DNA of 64,000 nucleotides from an uncultured Maritimibacter sp. GTDB lineage: Bacteria > Pseudomonadota > Alphaproteobacteria > Rhodobacterales > Rhodobacteraceae. The stretch covers positions 37,502 to 101,501 of the forward strand of contig CAJXYS010000006.1 in the NCBI GenBank assembly GCA_913063035.1, in the 5' to 3' direction. Shown here one piece after another: positions 46,993 through 55,085 of this stretch. A program made the position numbers and the translations under genes. Under the pieces are notes generated by a model. The model searched no databases. It was given only the letters and a program-made list of their open reading frames with translations, and was not told the origin of the DNA. Each line of letters starts with the position of its first letter. Positions within the stretch are counted from its first letter, which is position 1.

Positions 46993-48308
46993 CCGAGTTC
47001 ACCCCATCCGCCACGCAGGCCGCCGCGATCCGCGAGATCAAGGAGTGGTTCGAGACCCGAACCGAGCAGCAGCAGGTGTTCCGCCTGTTCGGCTATGCCG
47101 GGTCCGGCAAGACCACCGTGCTGAAGTTCGCGCTCGACGAACTCGGGCTCTCGCCCCACCGCAGCGCGAAGGACGGCCGCTGCGTGCCCGGCGTCGTCAC
47201 CGCCACCTTCACCGGCAAGGCCGCGCTGGTGCTGACCCGGAAGGGCACGCCGGCGCGCACCATTCACAGCCTGATCTACTCGGTGATCGAGTCGACCGAG
47301 GAGGAAATCGAGGAGGCCGCACGGAAGATCGCGGTGGCAGAGCGCGACGCGCTCCGTCTTACCGGGTTCGCGCGCACCACCGCCGATGCCGCGATCGAGG
47401 CGATGCGCCAGGGGCTTTCGGCGATGAAGCACCCACGCTTCGCCCTGAACCCGCAGAGCGACGCCGCCGACGCCCGGCTCATCGTGCTCGACGAGGTGTC
47501 GATGGTCGGCGAGGAGATGGCGCGCGACCTGATGAGCTTCGGCAAGCCGATCCTCGTGCTCGGCGATCCCGGCCAGCTGCCGCCGATCCGCGGCGAAGGC
47601 GCCTTCACCCGCGACGAGCCGGACGTGATGCTGACCGAGATCCACCGCCAGGCGGCAGAGAGCGCGATCATCCGCCTGGCCACCATGGCGCGCGAGGGCC
47701 GGCCCATCGGCTTTGGCGCCTACGACGATCATGTCGCCAAGCTCCGCAAGGGCGACATCACGCCGGAACAGGCGCTGCGCGGCGGCCAGCTGATCTGCGG
47801 GCTGAACGCCACGCGGCTGCAGATCAACAATGCCATGCGCGCGGCCGCGGGGCTCGGCGGGACCTGGCTGCCCACGGGACCGTCCGAGAAGATCATCTGC
47901 CTGAAGAACCAGAACGATCTGGGGCTGATCAACGGGATGTTCGTCACGCTCGAGGATATCGTCGACGAGGGCAGCCTCTACTTCTCGGCCGTCGTCCATG
48001 ACGAGGACGGGCGCCATATCGGCGAGCCCTATGAGGACGGTCGCCCGGGCCGGCTGCGCATCTACAAGGGGCATTTCGAGGACCACATCGCCTACGACGA
48101 CAAGCGCCATGACCGCGATTACAAGGAGAAGCGCCTGCTGACCGAGGCGACCTTCGGCTGGGCGATCACCGCCCACAAGGCGCAGGGCTCGCAGTGGGAG
48201 AACGTGATCGTCTGGGACGACGGGCTGGGCCGCACCGAGATCGACCGGCGCCGCTGGCTCTACACCGCGATTACCCGGGCCGAGCGCGGTCTCGTCCTTC
48301 TGGCCTGA
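46989..48308 (+). CDS. RecD/Dda-like SF1 DNA helicase
   Basis: A 439-residue superfamily 1B helicase. Visible motifs are I (GYAGSGKTT), II (VLDEVSM), III (GDPGQLPPI) and the C-terminal V/VI (AITAHKAQGSQW and YTAITRAERG). It would move 5'-3' on single strands in phage replication or end processing, as Dda and RecD do. It is coupled to the gene before it and is followed 8 bp later by the primase. Confidence 0.92.
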   Translation: MTEFTPSATQAAAIREIKEWFETRTEQQQVFRLFGYAGSGKTTVLKFALDELGLSPHRSAKDGRCVPGVVTATFTGKAALVLTRKGTPARTIHSLIYSVIESTEEEIEEAARKIAVAERDALRLTGFARTTADAAIEAMRQGLSAMKHPRFALNPQSDAADARLIVLDEVSMVGEEMARDLMSFGKPILVLGDPGQLPPIRGEGAFTRDEPDVMLTEIHRQAAESAIIRLATMAREGRPIGFGAYDDHVAKLRKGDITPEQALRGGQLICGLNATRLQINNAMRAAAGLGGTWLPTGPSEKIICLKNQNDLGLINGMFVTLEDIVDEGSLYFSAVVHDEDGRHIGEPYEDGRPGRLRIYKGHFEDHIAYDDKRHDRDYKEKRLLTEATFGWAITAHKAQGSQWENVIVWDDGLGRTEIDRRRWLYTAITRAERGLVLLA

Positions 48309-48316
48309 GGGGCGCG

Positions 48317-50911
48317 ATGATCGACCTCAACGACATCGCGGTCGCGAAGACCCGGCACGATCTCGCGGCAGTGAAGGAGCGGCTCGCCTGTACGGCCGCC
48401 GACTGGCTGCCGGGGCTGTTCCCCGAGGCCCGGCTCGCGCGGGACCGTCGTTCCTTGCGCTGTGCCGACCTCTCCGGGCGCCCGCCGCGCAAGGAGGGCT
48501 CCTGCACCATCCATCTCGACGGGCCCTATGCCGGGTGGGGCTTCGACTATGCCACCGGCGAACGGGCCGGTCCCATCGATCTGATCGCACAGGCGACCGG
48601 CCTCTGCGACGGTGCGCTCTTCGACGAGGCGGCGCGGCTTGCGGGGATAGACCATCCCGCGCCGCGGCCCGCGCCGGCGTCGCCGGTGCGCGCACGCCCG
48701 GACCACTCGGCCGAGATCGCGCGGCTGGTCGACGGGGCCGTGCCTCTCACTGGCACGCCGGGCGAGACCTACCTGCACGCCCGCGGGCTGTCGGATCCAG
48801 GCTCGCCCGACCTGCTGTTCCACCCCGATCTGCCGGACTTCGACAGCTGCCGTGGCTGGCCCGGCCTTATCGCGATCCTGCGGCTGCCGGACGGGGAGCG
48901 CGCGCCGGGCATCCACCGCACCTTCCTGCTCGACGACGGCAGCGCGAAGGCGCCTCCGGGCAAGAAGATGCTCGGCAGCGTGAAGGATGCCGTGGTTCGC
49001 CTGTTCCCGATACCGGAGAACGGCCACATCGGCCTCGCCGAGGGGATCGAGACGGCGCTCGCCGCCCACGCGCTCTTCGGCACACCGGTCTGGGCGGCGC
49101 TGTCGGCCGACGGTCTGGCGCGGTTCCAGTGGCCCGAGGGCACCCGGCGCGTCACCATCTATGCCGATGCCGGAGACGCCGGCCGCCAGGCGGCCGCGAC
49201 GCTCTCGGACCGCCTGAACCGGGCCGACATCCCGAACGAGATCGTCGCGCCGCTGCATGGCGACGATTTCAACGACGACCTGCTGCGCGGCGCCCGCGCC
49301 GAGGATTACGCGCGACCGGCTGACACCACAGCGGAGCCGCAGAACGGGGATCCGGTAGAGCCGGAGACGGCAACACCCATCGTCGCTTCGGCCGACGATC
49401 CGGCAGATCTGATAGCCGCGGCCGAGGCTTTGACCAACCCGCCCGAGTTCGAAGCGCTTTCCACGCTGCTCGGGCGCATCGCGCTGGCGAAGCTCGACCC
49501 GCTGCCCGAGCGGCAGGTCATCGCACGGATCAAGTCGGCGACCGGGATCGGCATGTCGGTCCTGACCCAGCAGCTGGCCGAGCTTCGCCGCCGCGTGAAC
49601 GCCACCGGCGACCCGCACGCGCCGATCCCGAAGCCCGCCTGGTTCAGGCGTCTCCGGCTCGACCTCGCGGGCGCGCCCGAGCGCAACGAAGCCAACGTCA
49701 TCGTCGCCCTGACGTCCGATCCGGCCTTCGCCGGCGTGCTGGCCTTCGACGAGTTCGGGCAGGAGATTGTCGTGCGCCAGCCGCTGCCGTGGGACGCGAT
49801 AACCTCCTCCCTCCCGCGCCCCTGGGAAGACGCCGACGACATCCGCACCGCCGAATGGCTGCAGCTGCGCGGAATCAACGTGGCGCCTGTGGTCGTGAGC
49901 CGCGCCGTCGGCGCCGTCGCCCGCGAGCTGCGCATCCATCCCGTCCGAGACTGGCTCGACACCCTGACATGGGATGGCACGCCCCGGATCGAGACCTGGA
50001 CCAGCGCCTATCTCGGCGCGGAACCCACGGCGTTCAAGCACACCATCGGCGCGCTCTGGCTGATCTCGGCCGTCGCCCGCATCTATCGCCCCGGTGTGAA
50101 GGCCGATCACATGCTGATCCTCGAGGGACCGCAGGGCGCGCGCAAGTCCACCGCGATCAAGGTGCTGGCCGGCGAGGAGTGGTTCACCGACGAATTGCCG
50201 GAGCTCGGGTCGAAGGATGCGGCGCTGCACATGCAGGGCGTCTGGATCGTCGAAATCGCCGAACTCGACGCCATCGGCCGCGCCGAGGTCTCGCGCATCA
50301 AGGCGTTTCTGACCCGCACCACCGACCGCTTCCGGCCGCCCTATGGCCGCTACACCGTCGAGGTCCCGCGCCAGTGCGTGTTCGCGGGCACCGTGAACCC
50401 GGACACCTATCTGCGCGACGAGACCGGCAACCGTCGTTTCTGGCCGTTGCGCTGCGGCGCCATAGACATCGCTGCGCTCGCGCGTGACCGGGACCAGCTC
50501 TGGGCGGAGGCCGTCCACCGCTTCCGCGCCGGCGCAATCTGGTGGATCGACGACCCGGCGCTGCTGGCCGAAGCCCGCGAGGAACAGGACCGTCGCTACC
50601 AGTCCGACGCGTGGGACGACCTGATCGAGCACTGGCTGACCCACGAGATGCGCACCGTTTCCGACGGCTTCCCCGACTACGGCGACTCCCGCACCGAGAG
50701 CGTGCCGCGGCCGGAGCCGCTGCGGGACGTGTCGGTCGGCGAGATCCTCGAGGAGGCGATCGGGCTCGAACCCGCCCGCTGGACCCGCGGCGACCAGATG
50801 CGCGTCTCGGCCTACCTCAAGGCGAACGGCTGGGAGCGGTACCGCCGCCGCGACGAGGGTGGGCGCGAGGCGCCGCGGGAATGGCGGTATCGGAGAGGCA
50901 TTGCGGCCTGA
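48317..50911 (+). CDS. TOPRIM primase fused to VapE/VirE-type P-loop domain
   Basis: An 864-residue replication protein. The N-terminal part (GPYAGWGFDYATGERAGPID) resembles primase zinc/accessory domains of toprim phage primases. The TOPRIM-like region has GLAEGIETALAA and VTIYADAGDAG (residues about 240-300). After an acidic linker comes the VapE-type ATPase with GPQGARKST near residue 600 and NRRFWPLR. It would prime and possibly unwind phage DNA. The C-terminus ends abruptly after REWRYRRGIAA, where the cargo cassette begins. Confidence 0.88.
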   Translation: MIDLNDIAVAKTRHDLAAVKERLACTAADWLPGLFPEARLARDRRSLRCADLSGRPPRKEGSCTIHLDGPYAGWGFDYATGERAGPIDLIAQATGLCDGALFDEAARLAGIDHPAPRPAPASPVRARPDHSAEIARLVDGAVPLTGTPGETYLHARGLSDPGSPDLLFHPDLPDFDSCRGWPGLIAILRLPDGERAPGIHRTFLLDDGSAKAPPGKKMLGSVKDAVVRLFPIPENGHIGLAEGIETALAAHALFGTPVWAALSADGLARFQWPEGTRRVTIYADAGDAGRQAAATLSDRLNRADIPNEIVAPLHGDDFNDDLLRGARAEDYARPADTTAEPQNGDPVEPETATPIVASADDPADLIAAAEALTNPPEFEALSTLLGRIALAKLDPLPERQVIARIKSATGIGMSVLTQQLAELRRRVNATGDPHAPIPKPAWFRRLRLDLAGAPERNEANVIVALTSDPAFAGVLAFDEFGQEIVVRQPLPWDAITSSLPRPWEDADDIRTAEWLQLRGINVAPVVVSRAVGAVARELRIHPVRDWLDTLTWDGTPRIETWTSAYLGAEPTAFKHTIGALWLISAVARIYRPGVKADHMLILEGPQGARKSTAIKVLAGEEWFTDELPELGSKDAALHMQGVWIVEIAELDAIGRAEVSRIKAFLTRTTDRFRPPYGRYTVEVPRQCVFAGTVNPDTYLRDETGNRRFWPLRCGAIDIAALARDRDQLWAEAVHRFRAGAIWWIDDPALLAEAREEQDRRYQSDAWDDLIEHWLTHEMRTVSDGFPDYGDSRTESVPRPEPLRDVSVGEILEEAIGLEPARWTRGDQMRVSAYLKANGWERYRRRDEGGREAPREWRYRRGIAA

Positions 50912-50967
50912 TGATCGCCCCTACGTCGAAGCAACTAACACTTCGGACGCCCTCCAATGGATTATCT

Positions 50968-51633
50968 TCAGACTGCCAGGCGCAACTGCTGTGGGGCTTC
51001 TGCCCACTTCGAAGCCCGGTAGTTAGACCATTCACGTTCTGCCATTTCGACATCCGAGATGACCAACGGTGCCTCGAGCTTAAGGACGTACGGGGCAGCC
51101 AATTCGCAATGGAAAGCTATCGGATAGATCGCGCCGGTTGCCTCACGCGCAGGGTCGATGCTCACTATGGCGGTCACCTGAGAGGACCCTACAGGGTTTC
51201 CGGTCTTCACATTCCTCAGCGCCCCGATGGAGACCCATTCGGGCGATGCCAAGGACCGAAGCGGCTGCTGCGATTGGCAGACGAGCGCATAGTGCGTTGT
51301 CTTGCCGGGCGTATACCGGCTCGTGACCATCGAGCCCGATGGAATCTGGAACGGCTCGCCACTTGCGCCGGTGGCTCGCGTCCACACAGCGATCTGATCG
51401 GGGCTCTCATCGTGTGCTTGCGCACGCGACTTTATTGGACTGAACGCGAGCATCGGCCGGCGGACCCGTTCGAACAGCGACGGCAGCGACGGCGCCACGT
51501 TGTTGCCAATGCCCCAGAGGAACACGCCACCATTCTGTCGTCGCTCTTGCTCCTTGCGAGCCAGGATTGCTTCGAAATCCTGCCCAGCTTCGGCACCGAA
51601 CCTCGTCCAGCAAAACGCCGCAGGCAAAGGCAT
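50968..51633 (-). CDS. LWGxGxN-family protein A (unknown function)
   Basis: A 221-residue soluble protein of unrecognised family. Residues 13-45 (ending FLWGIGNN), a central VPSG/HYALVC-type segment (about 95-120) and the C-terminal CELAAPYVLKLEAPL match the protein at 53671 closely enough to be homologues. The ATG at 51633 is fixed by GGGAGG five bases upstream; an in-frame ATG nine codons earlier lacks one. It converges on the primase gene and diverges from the XRE regulator, with only 48 bp between. Its base composition is less GC-rich than the phage genes. A role in defence or nucleotide chemistry is conjecture. Confidence 0.72.
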   Translation of the reverse strand: MPLPAAFCWTRFGAEAGQDFEAILARKEQERRQNGGVFLWGIGNNVAPSLPSLFERVRRPMLAFSPIKSRAQAHDESPDQIAVWTRATGASGEPFQIPSGSMVTSRYTPGKTTHYALVCQSQQPLRSLASPEWVSIGALRNVKTGNPVGSSQVTAIVSIDPAREATGAIYPIAFHCELAAPYVLKLEAPLVISDVEMAEREWSNYRASKWAEAPQQLRLAV

Positions 51634-51681
51634 GGTCACCTCCCTCTTGGTTTCGTTCATTATTCATGTATATTCACCTTC
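51634..51681. promoter_or_regulatory. Compact divergent promoter of the cargo cassette
   Basis: 48 bp separate protein A from the XRE gene. TTGGTT (51647-51652), a 16-bp spacer and TATATT (51669-51674) form a promoter whose start would fall at the XRE ATG, giving a leaderless mRNA, and no ribosome site is present. TATTCA repeats at 51661 and 51671 overlap the -10 and are candidate operator elements. Two more TATTCA copies (51892, 51900) lie inside the XRE gene. Confidence 0.5.
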
Positions 51682-52038
51682 ATGCAAGACCTGCGGGAAG
51701 CACTGGGCGATTTCATGCGAGAGCGCGGCTACACGCAGTCGGAAGTCGCACGTGCGCTCGGAGTGAGTCAGCCAAGTATTTCAAGGGCCTTGAGGAGAGG
51801 GTCGGTCAGGCTTGGTCCGGCGGCCAAGAAGATTCGCGAAGGTTTGCTTGCGGCGGCTTCCGCCCCGGAGCCCACCAAGTCTCTTTCTGAATATTCATCT
51901 ATTCAGGATGAACGTGCTGGACTGAAGCGCATTACGGAACGGCTTGGGTCGCTTCCCGACATGGAGGCGGTTGCGCTGGACAAGATCCTGGCGGCACTTG
52001 ATGATTTTCTTGACGAATGGACCGGGGGTGACGCTTGA
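51682..52038 (+). CDS. XRE-family regulator of the cargo cassette
   Basis: A 118-residue protein whose N-terminal HTH (YTQSEVARALGVSQPSISRALRRG) is of the Cro/CI/XRE type. The C-terminal 50 residues are helical and acidic (ALDKILAALDDFLDEW), probably the contact site for its partner. No ribosome site precedes the ATG, consistent with leaderless translation. It overlaps the metallopeptidase gene as TTGA. It likely represses its own promoter and serves as antitoxin or sensor partner. Confidence 0.85.
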   Translation: MQDLREALGDFMRERGYTQSEVARALGVSQPSISRALRRGSVRLGPAAKKIREGLLAAASAPEPTKSLSEYSSIQDERAGLKRITERLGSLPDMEAVALDKILAALDDFLDEWTGGDA

Positions 52039-53042
52039 AGAGGACAGCTGAGAAGTTCAGGCAAGACCTCCGGACACTGGGTATATCCGGGCAGGCAGTC
52101 GATGCTGTTTGGCCAAGCTGGTGGAGCGACGAGGCGGAGCAGTCGAACTCGGCCCAGGTAGAGTTGCGCTTTACCGTTGCGCGCCGTCTGGGGCTTTCGC
52201 CGAAGTCGCTCCTTGGGGAGGAAGAACCGACTTTCGTCTGGAGGCACGAAGCAAAATTCAAGGGCCTTTCGACCTATGGAAGTAAGGAGCAGGCGGCCCT
52301 GTCGTCTTTCGGCATTTCCCTCGCGCGGATCTTGTCCAAGGGCGTCCGAGCGACTTTCGACGAGAGGGTAATTGGCCTTGATCCGCTTCGCCTGAGAGGA
52401 ACCTTGCTCAGTACATCACCATTTGTGCGACTTCAGGATATTTGCGCGGCCTCGTGGGGGCTCGGCATACCGGTAATCCATCTCAGGGTGTTTCCACTTT
52501 CCGCCAAGCACATGGTGGCGATGTCAGTCCGACATGGCGATCATTTCGCGATACTGGTCGCCAAGGACGCGAAGTACCCAGCACCGACGGCCTACCACGT
52601 CGCCCACGAACTGGGCCATATCGCCAGCGGCCACCTCGCGCCGAACGCGGCTCTGGTCGACATGTCCGAGCCGCTTGAGGAGAAAAGCGTGGACTCTGAA
52701 GAGCTCGAGGCCGACAGCTTTGCTCTACGTCTGCTAACAGGCCAAGCATCACCGCAGATCGAATTCGACCAAGGGCCAGCCAACGGCGCTGTGTTGGCGG
52801 CAGCGGTGATGCGCGCGTCTGAGGACTCGAGGATCGAGCCCGGCACACTCGCTATGTGCTACGGCTACCAAGCGTCGGACTGGGCAACCACCTACGCAGC
52901 ACTTGCCAGGATCTACGAGCGACCAGACGATGTCTGGCGGTTTCTTAATAGGATCGCGACGCGCGAACTGGACTGGGAGGCATATTCGGACGACGAAGCG
53001 GATTACCTGCGGGCTGTGATGGGGGGCGTCGAGCTTGGCTAA
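52035..53042 (+). CDS. ImmA/IrrE-type metallopeptidase
   Basis: A 335-residue COG2856/DUF955 protein. The zinc site is HVAHELGHIASGH (HExxH) with a downstream acidic ligand region SEELEADSFALRLL. The N-terminal 150 residues form a recognition domain. Start is TTG at 52035, overlapping the XRE stop and preceded by GGGGGTG. Pairs of XRE regulators with such peptidases act as induction switches (ImmR/ImmA of ICEBs1), where the peptidase cleaves the repressor, and some such pairs behave as toxin-antitoxin modules. Here a PIN-domain gene follows. Confidence 0.88.
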   Translation: MKRTAEKFRQDLRTLGISGQAVDAVWPSWWSDEAEQSNSAQVELRFTVARRLGLSPKSLLGEEEPTFVWRHEAKFKGLSTYGSKEQAALSSFGISLARILSKGVRATFDERVIGLDPLRLRGTLLSTSPFVRLQDICAASWGLGIPVIHLRVFPLSAKHMVAMSVRHGDHFAILVAKDAKYPAPTAYHVAHELGHIASGHLAPNAALVDMSEPLEEKSVDSEELEADSFALRLLTGQASPQIEFDQGPANGAVLAAAVMRASEDSRIEPGTLAMCYGYQASDWATTYAALARIYERPDDVWRFLNRIATRELDWEAYSDDEADYLRAVMGGVELG

Positions 53043-53682
53043 CGCCCTTGTGGACAATGACCTCATTGAGAAGATGGCGCGGTGGCAGTGTCTTGATCAC
53101 CTTCCGCCATCCCTCTCTGTCGAGCACAAGGCCGTCCTGGTCCTCGGCGCCTTGCGGTATGTCGTGGGTGCAAGGCTCAGCAGAACCCACGGCGAACCTG
53201 TGTGCAGACCGCTCATGGAATTTCTCGACCTGGTGTCCGTTCTGGAGCCCACGGAAAACGAAATATCGCTGGCAGCGTCAATCGAGGAAATCTCGCTGGC
53301 AGAAGGCTTGGACATCGATGTCGGTGAGAGCCAGCTCTTCGCCGTGGCTCTGATGCGCGCGGAAACGATGGTCGCCACGGGGGATAAGCGCGCAGTATGT
53401 AGCTGCGCCGGGATAGAGCCGAATTTTCCTGAGATTGCAGGGCTGCGGGGCCGGATCATCAGCACCGAGCAAGTGCTCGCGCGACTTCTCGGCCTCCTCG
53501 ACCATGGAGCCGTCCGCGCACGGGTCTGCGCAGACAAGAGCGCTGACAAGACCGCCGAAATCTGCTTCTCCTGCTCCAGAGAAGATGTGCCAGTTGCGGA
53601 CGTGCTATCGGCGCTCGAAAGCTACCAGAAGGACCTCGCCAAGCGGTCGAAGCATTACACCTTGGCGAGCCTAGACATCTGA
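53035..53682 (+). CDS. PIN-like nuclease domain protein
   Basis: A 215-residue protein with the acidic constellation of PIN ribonucleases: Asp7/Asp9 (VDNDLI), Glu98 (VGESQLFAVAL) and Asp117 (VATGDKRAV). A roughly 80-residue C-terminal extension carries CFSCS. It starts at TTG 53035, overlapping the end of the metallopeptidase gene by 8 bp and preceded by a G-run, so the three genes are translated as one unit. It is a plausible RNA-cleaving effector. Its 3' end overlaps the convergent protein-B gene by 12 bp. Confidence 0.72.
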   Translation: MANALVDNDLIEKMARWQCLDHLPPSLSVEHKAVLVLGALRYVVGARLSRTHGEPVCRPLMEFLDLVSVLEPTENEISLAASIEEISLAEGLDIDVGESQLFAVALMRAETMVATGDKRAVCSCAGIEPNFPEIAGLRGRIISTEQVLARLLGLLDHGAVRARVCADKSADKTAEICFSCSREDVPVADVLSALESYQKDLAKRSKHYTLASLDI

Positions 53683-54255
53683 ACGAAGAAAAACGGCGTA
53701 GGGCTCGCAGAGCTCTGCGGTCAGCTTGATGCTGATCGTCTTCTCTTGGCTTAGGTCGTTCATACGGAGCACCTCGTCGCGAACATTTAGACAGGCCTTA
53801 TCGACGCGACCCTTGATGTACTGGTTGCCAAGCCGGCCGGCACTGCGGCCTACCGCAACTTCTGTCGCCGACAGAGGCAGTTCGAAGTCCGTCAGTGAAA
53901 GGTCCTTGATGCAAAGAGCATATCGGGAGCCGACGGCATTGATGCCGGCCGGAACATCCTCCCAGAGAATGCCGTCCCGCGAGAACTGACTCGCCCGTAT
54001 CTGTTCGGCGAAGTGCTTGGATTCCATTGGCTGCATGCAGAGTACGATAGGCAAGCCGGCACTAGCATGCTCCTCCGCAAAGGGTTGGACCATCGTCATA
54101 GGGTGGCAAGTGTTGCCTCCATAGCCCCACAGCGCATAGCCTTCGTCATCAATTTCCTTCTGCTTGCGCTTGATGATGTCCTCCAGCGGCTCGTTCGCGT
54201 GCGTGCCGACCTTCATGAACAGGATGCCGGCTCCTGGCTTGAGGATCTCGTTCAC
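53671..54255 (-). CDS. LWGxGxN-family protein B (unknown function)
   Basis: A 194-residue protein homologous to protein A at 50968. The shared plan is a helix rich in Glu/Lys/Arg (LEDIIKRKQKEIDDEGY), LWGYGGN (42-48), a central VPAGINAVGSRYALCIKD segment and the C-terminal ELCEPYAVFL. Its start overlaps the stop of the BpsA-like gene (ATGA), so the two are co-translated and probably act together. No signal peptide, membrane segment or known catalytic motif is visible. Confidence 0.72.
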   Translation of the reverse strand: MNEILKPGAGILFMKVGTHANEPLEDIIKRKQKEIDDEGYALWGYGGNTCHPMTMVQPFAEEHASAGLPIVLCMQPMESKHFAEQIRASQFSRDGILWEDVPAGINAVGSRYALCIKDLSLTDFELPLSATEVAVGRSAGRLGNQYIKGRVDKACLNVRDEVLRMNDLSQEKTISIKLTAELCEPYAVFLRSDV

Positions 54256-55085
54256 TCTTTCCCCTCCAACAACTCTAGTTTGTATTCCGACTCTTGGGCT
54301 TCTCCATAATTCAGAGCCTTCAGCTCCCGCACATACCGTACACGCGGGATCTTCGCCCGACCGTAGAAGTTCTCCAACCGCTGCTGGTCTGTCACCGGCC
54401 GGCTGTCACGTTCCGACGAATTGCGCGGCCTAGAGCGAAAAAGCAGATTGCACGACTTTAGGTCCGGCGCATCGTCTAGGTGGTAGACATGCAACTCGGG
54501 CTGCATTCGCGCAACGAAGAAGCCGCGCCTGGACGCGTGCTGCTGCACCTCAGCCAACACCTCCTGCGGCCAATCAAGATCACTGTCGTCGGCGATTACA
54601 ACGAGCCCTTCGCCGCAATTGCTGATTGCCTCCACACCTCGGTCGACGAAAAGGTTTATGCTTTCGCCGCTGTTGTACTGTCCCCACGGTGGATTCGTAT
54701 AGAAGCAGTCGAAATCAGGTAACCTGTCCGGGATTGCGTCCAAGACATTGTATAATTGCGCGTCAAGATTCTCGATACGCTCTTTGTCGGCGAACCGTTT
54801 AATGGCATTGACAATCCTCTCGTCGAAATCGAGGACCACGATTTTCGATGGACCATAGGAAAGCACGCCGCGGCTGTGCATGTAGGCGACACACACGCTG
54901 ATGGCGTCACCGTCTCCGATGAATACAAGCCGCTTTCCATCCGCCCACCTAGCTACAAATTCGCTTTGCATGACCATGTCGCCGGCCTTCATATAGATCT
55001 GGTCAAACTGTCGGATCGGCCGTGGTCGGTTCCGAATGACGTCAGACACGGCATTTAGAGCGCGCTTCAGGTCAATTTCCGGCAT
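54252..55085 (-). CDS. BpsA-like methyltransferase-fold protein
   Basis: A 277-residue Rossmann-type protein resembling the C-terminal catalytic domain of branched-polyamine synthase BpsA (formerly DUF43) and related methyltransferases. The parallels are RQFDQIYMKAGDMVMQ, the ligand motif FIGDGDAISV, VVLDFDERIVNAIKRFA and the catalytic FYTNPPWGQYNSG. The NPPW motif would equally suit an amino-group methyltransferase. In this setting a base, RNA or polyamine modification is more likely than bulk polyamine synthesis. The ATG at 55085 has only a weak ribosome site. It is the first gene of a two-gene unit with protein B. Confidence 0.75.
   Translation of the reverse strand: MPEIDLKRALNAVSDVIRNRPRPIRQFDQIYMKAGDMVMQSEFVARWADGKRLVFIGDGDAISVCVAYMHSRGVLSYGPSKIVVLDFDERIVNAIKRFADKERIENLDAQLYNVLDAIPDRLPDFDCFYTNPPWGQYNSGESINLFVDRGVEAISNCGEGLVVIADDSDLDWPQEVLAEVQQHASRRGFFVARMQPELHVYHLDDAPDLKSCNLLFRSRPRNSSERDSRPVTDQQRLENFYGRAKIPRVRYVRELKALNYGEAQESEYKLELLEGKE

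Noticed and set aside
54252..55085. Ordinary restriction-modification N6-adenine methylase
   Set aside because: The NPPW motif is present, but the GDGD and LDFDER layout is that of the BpsA/DUF43 family and no target-recognition domain is seen.
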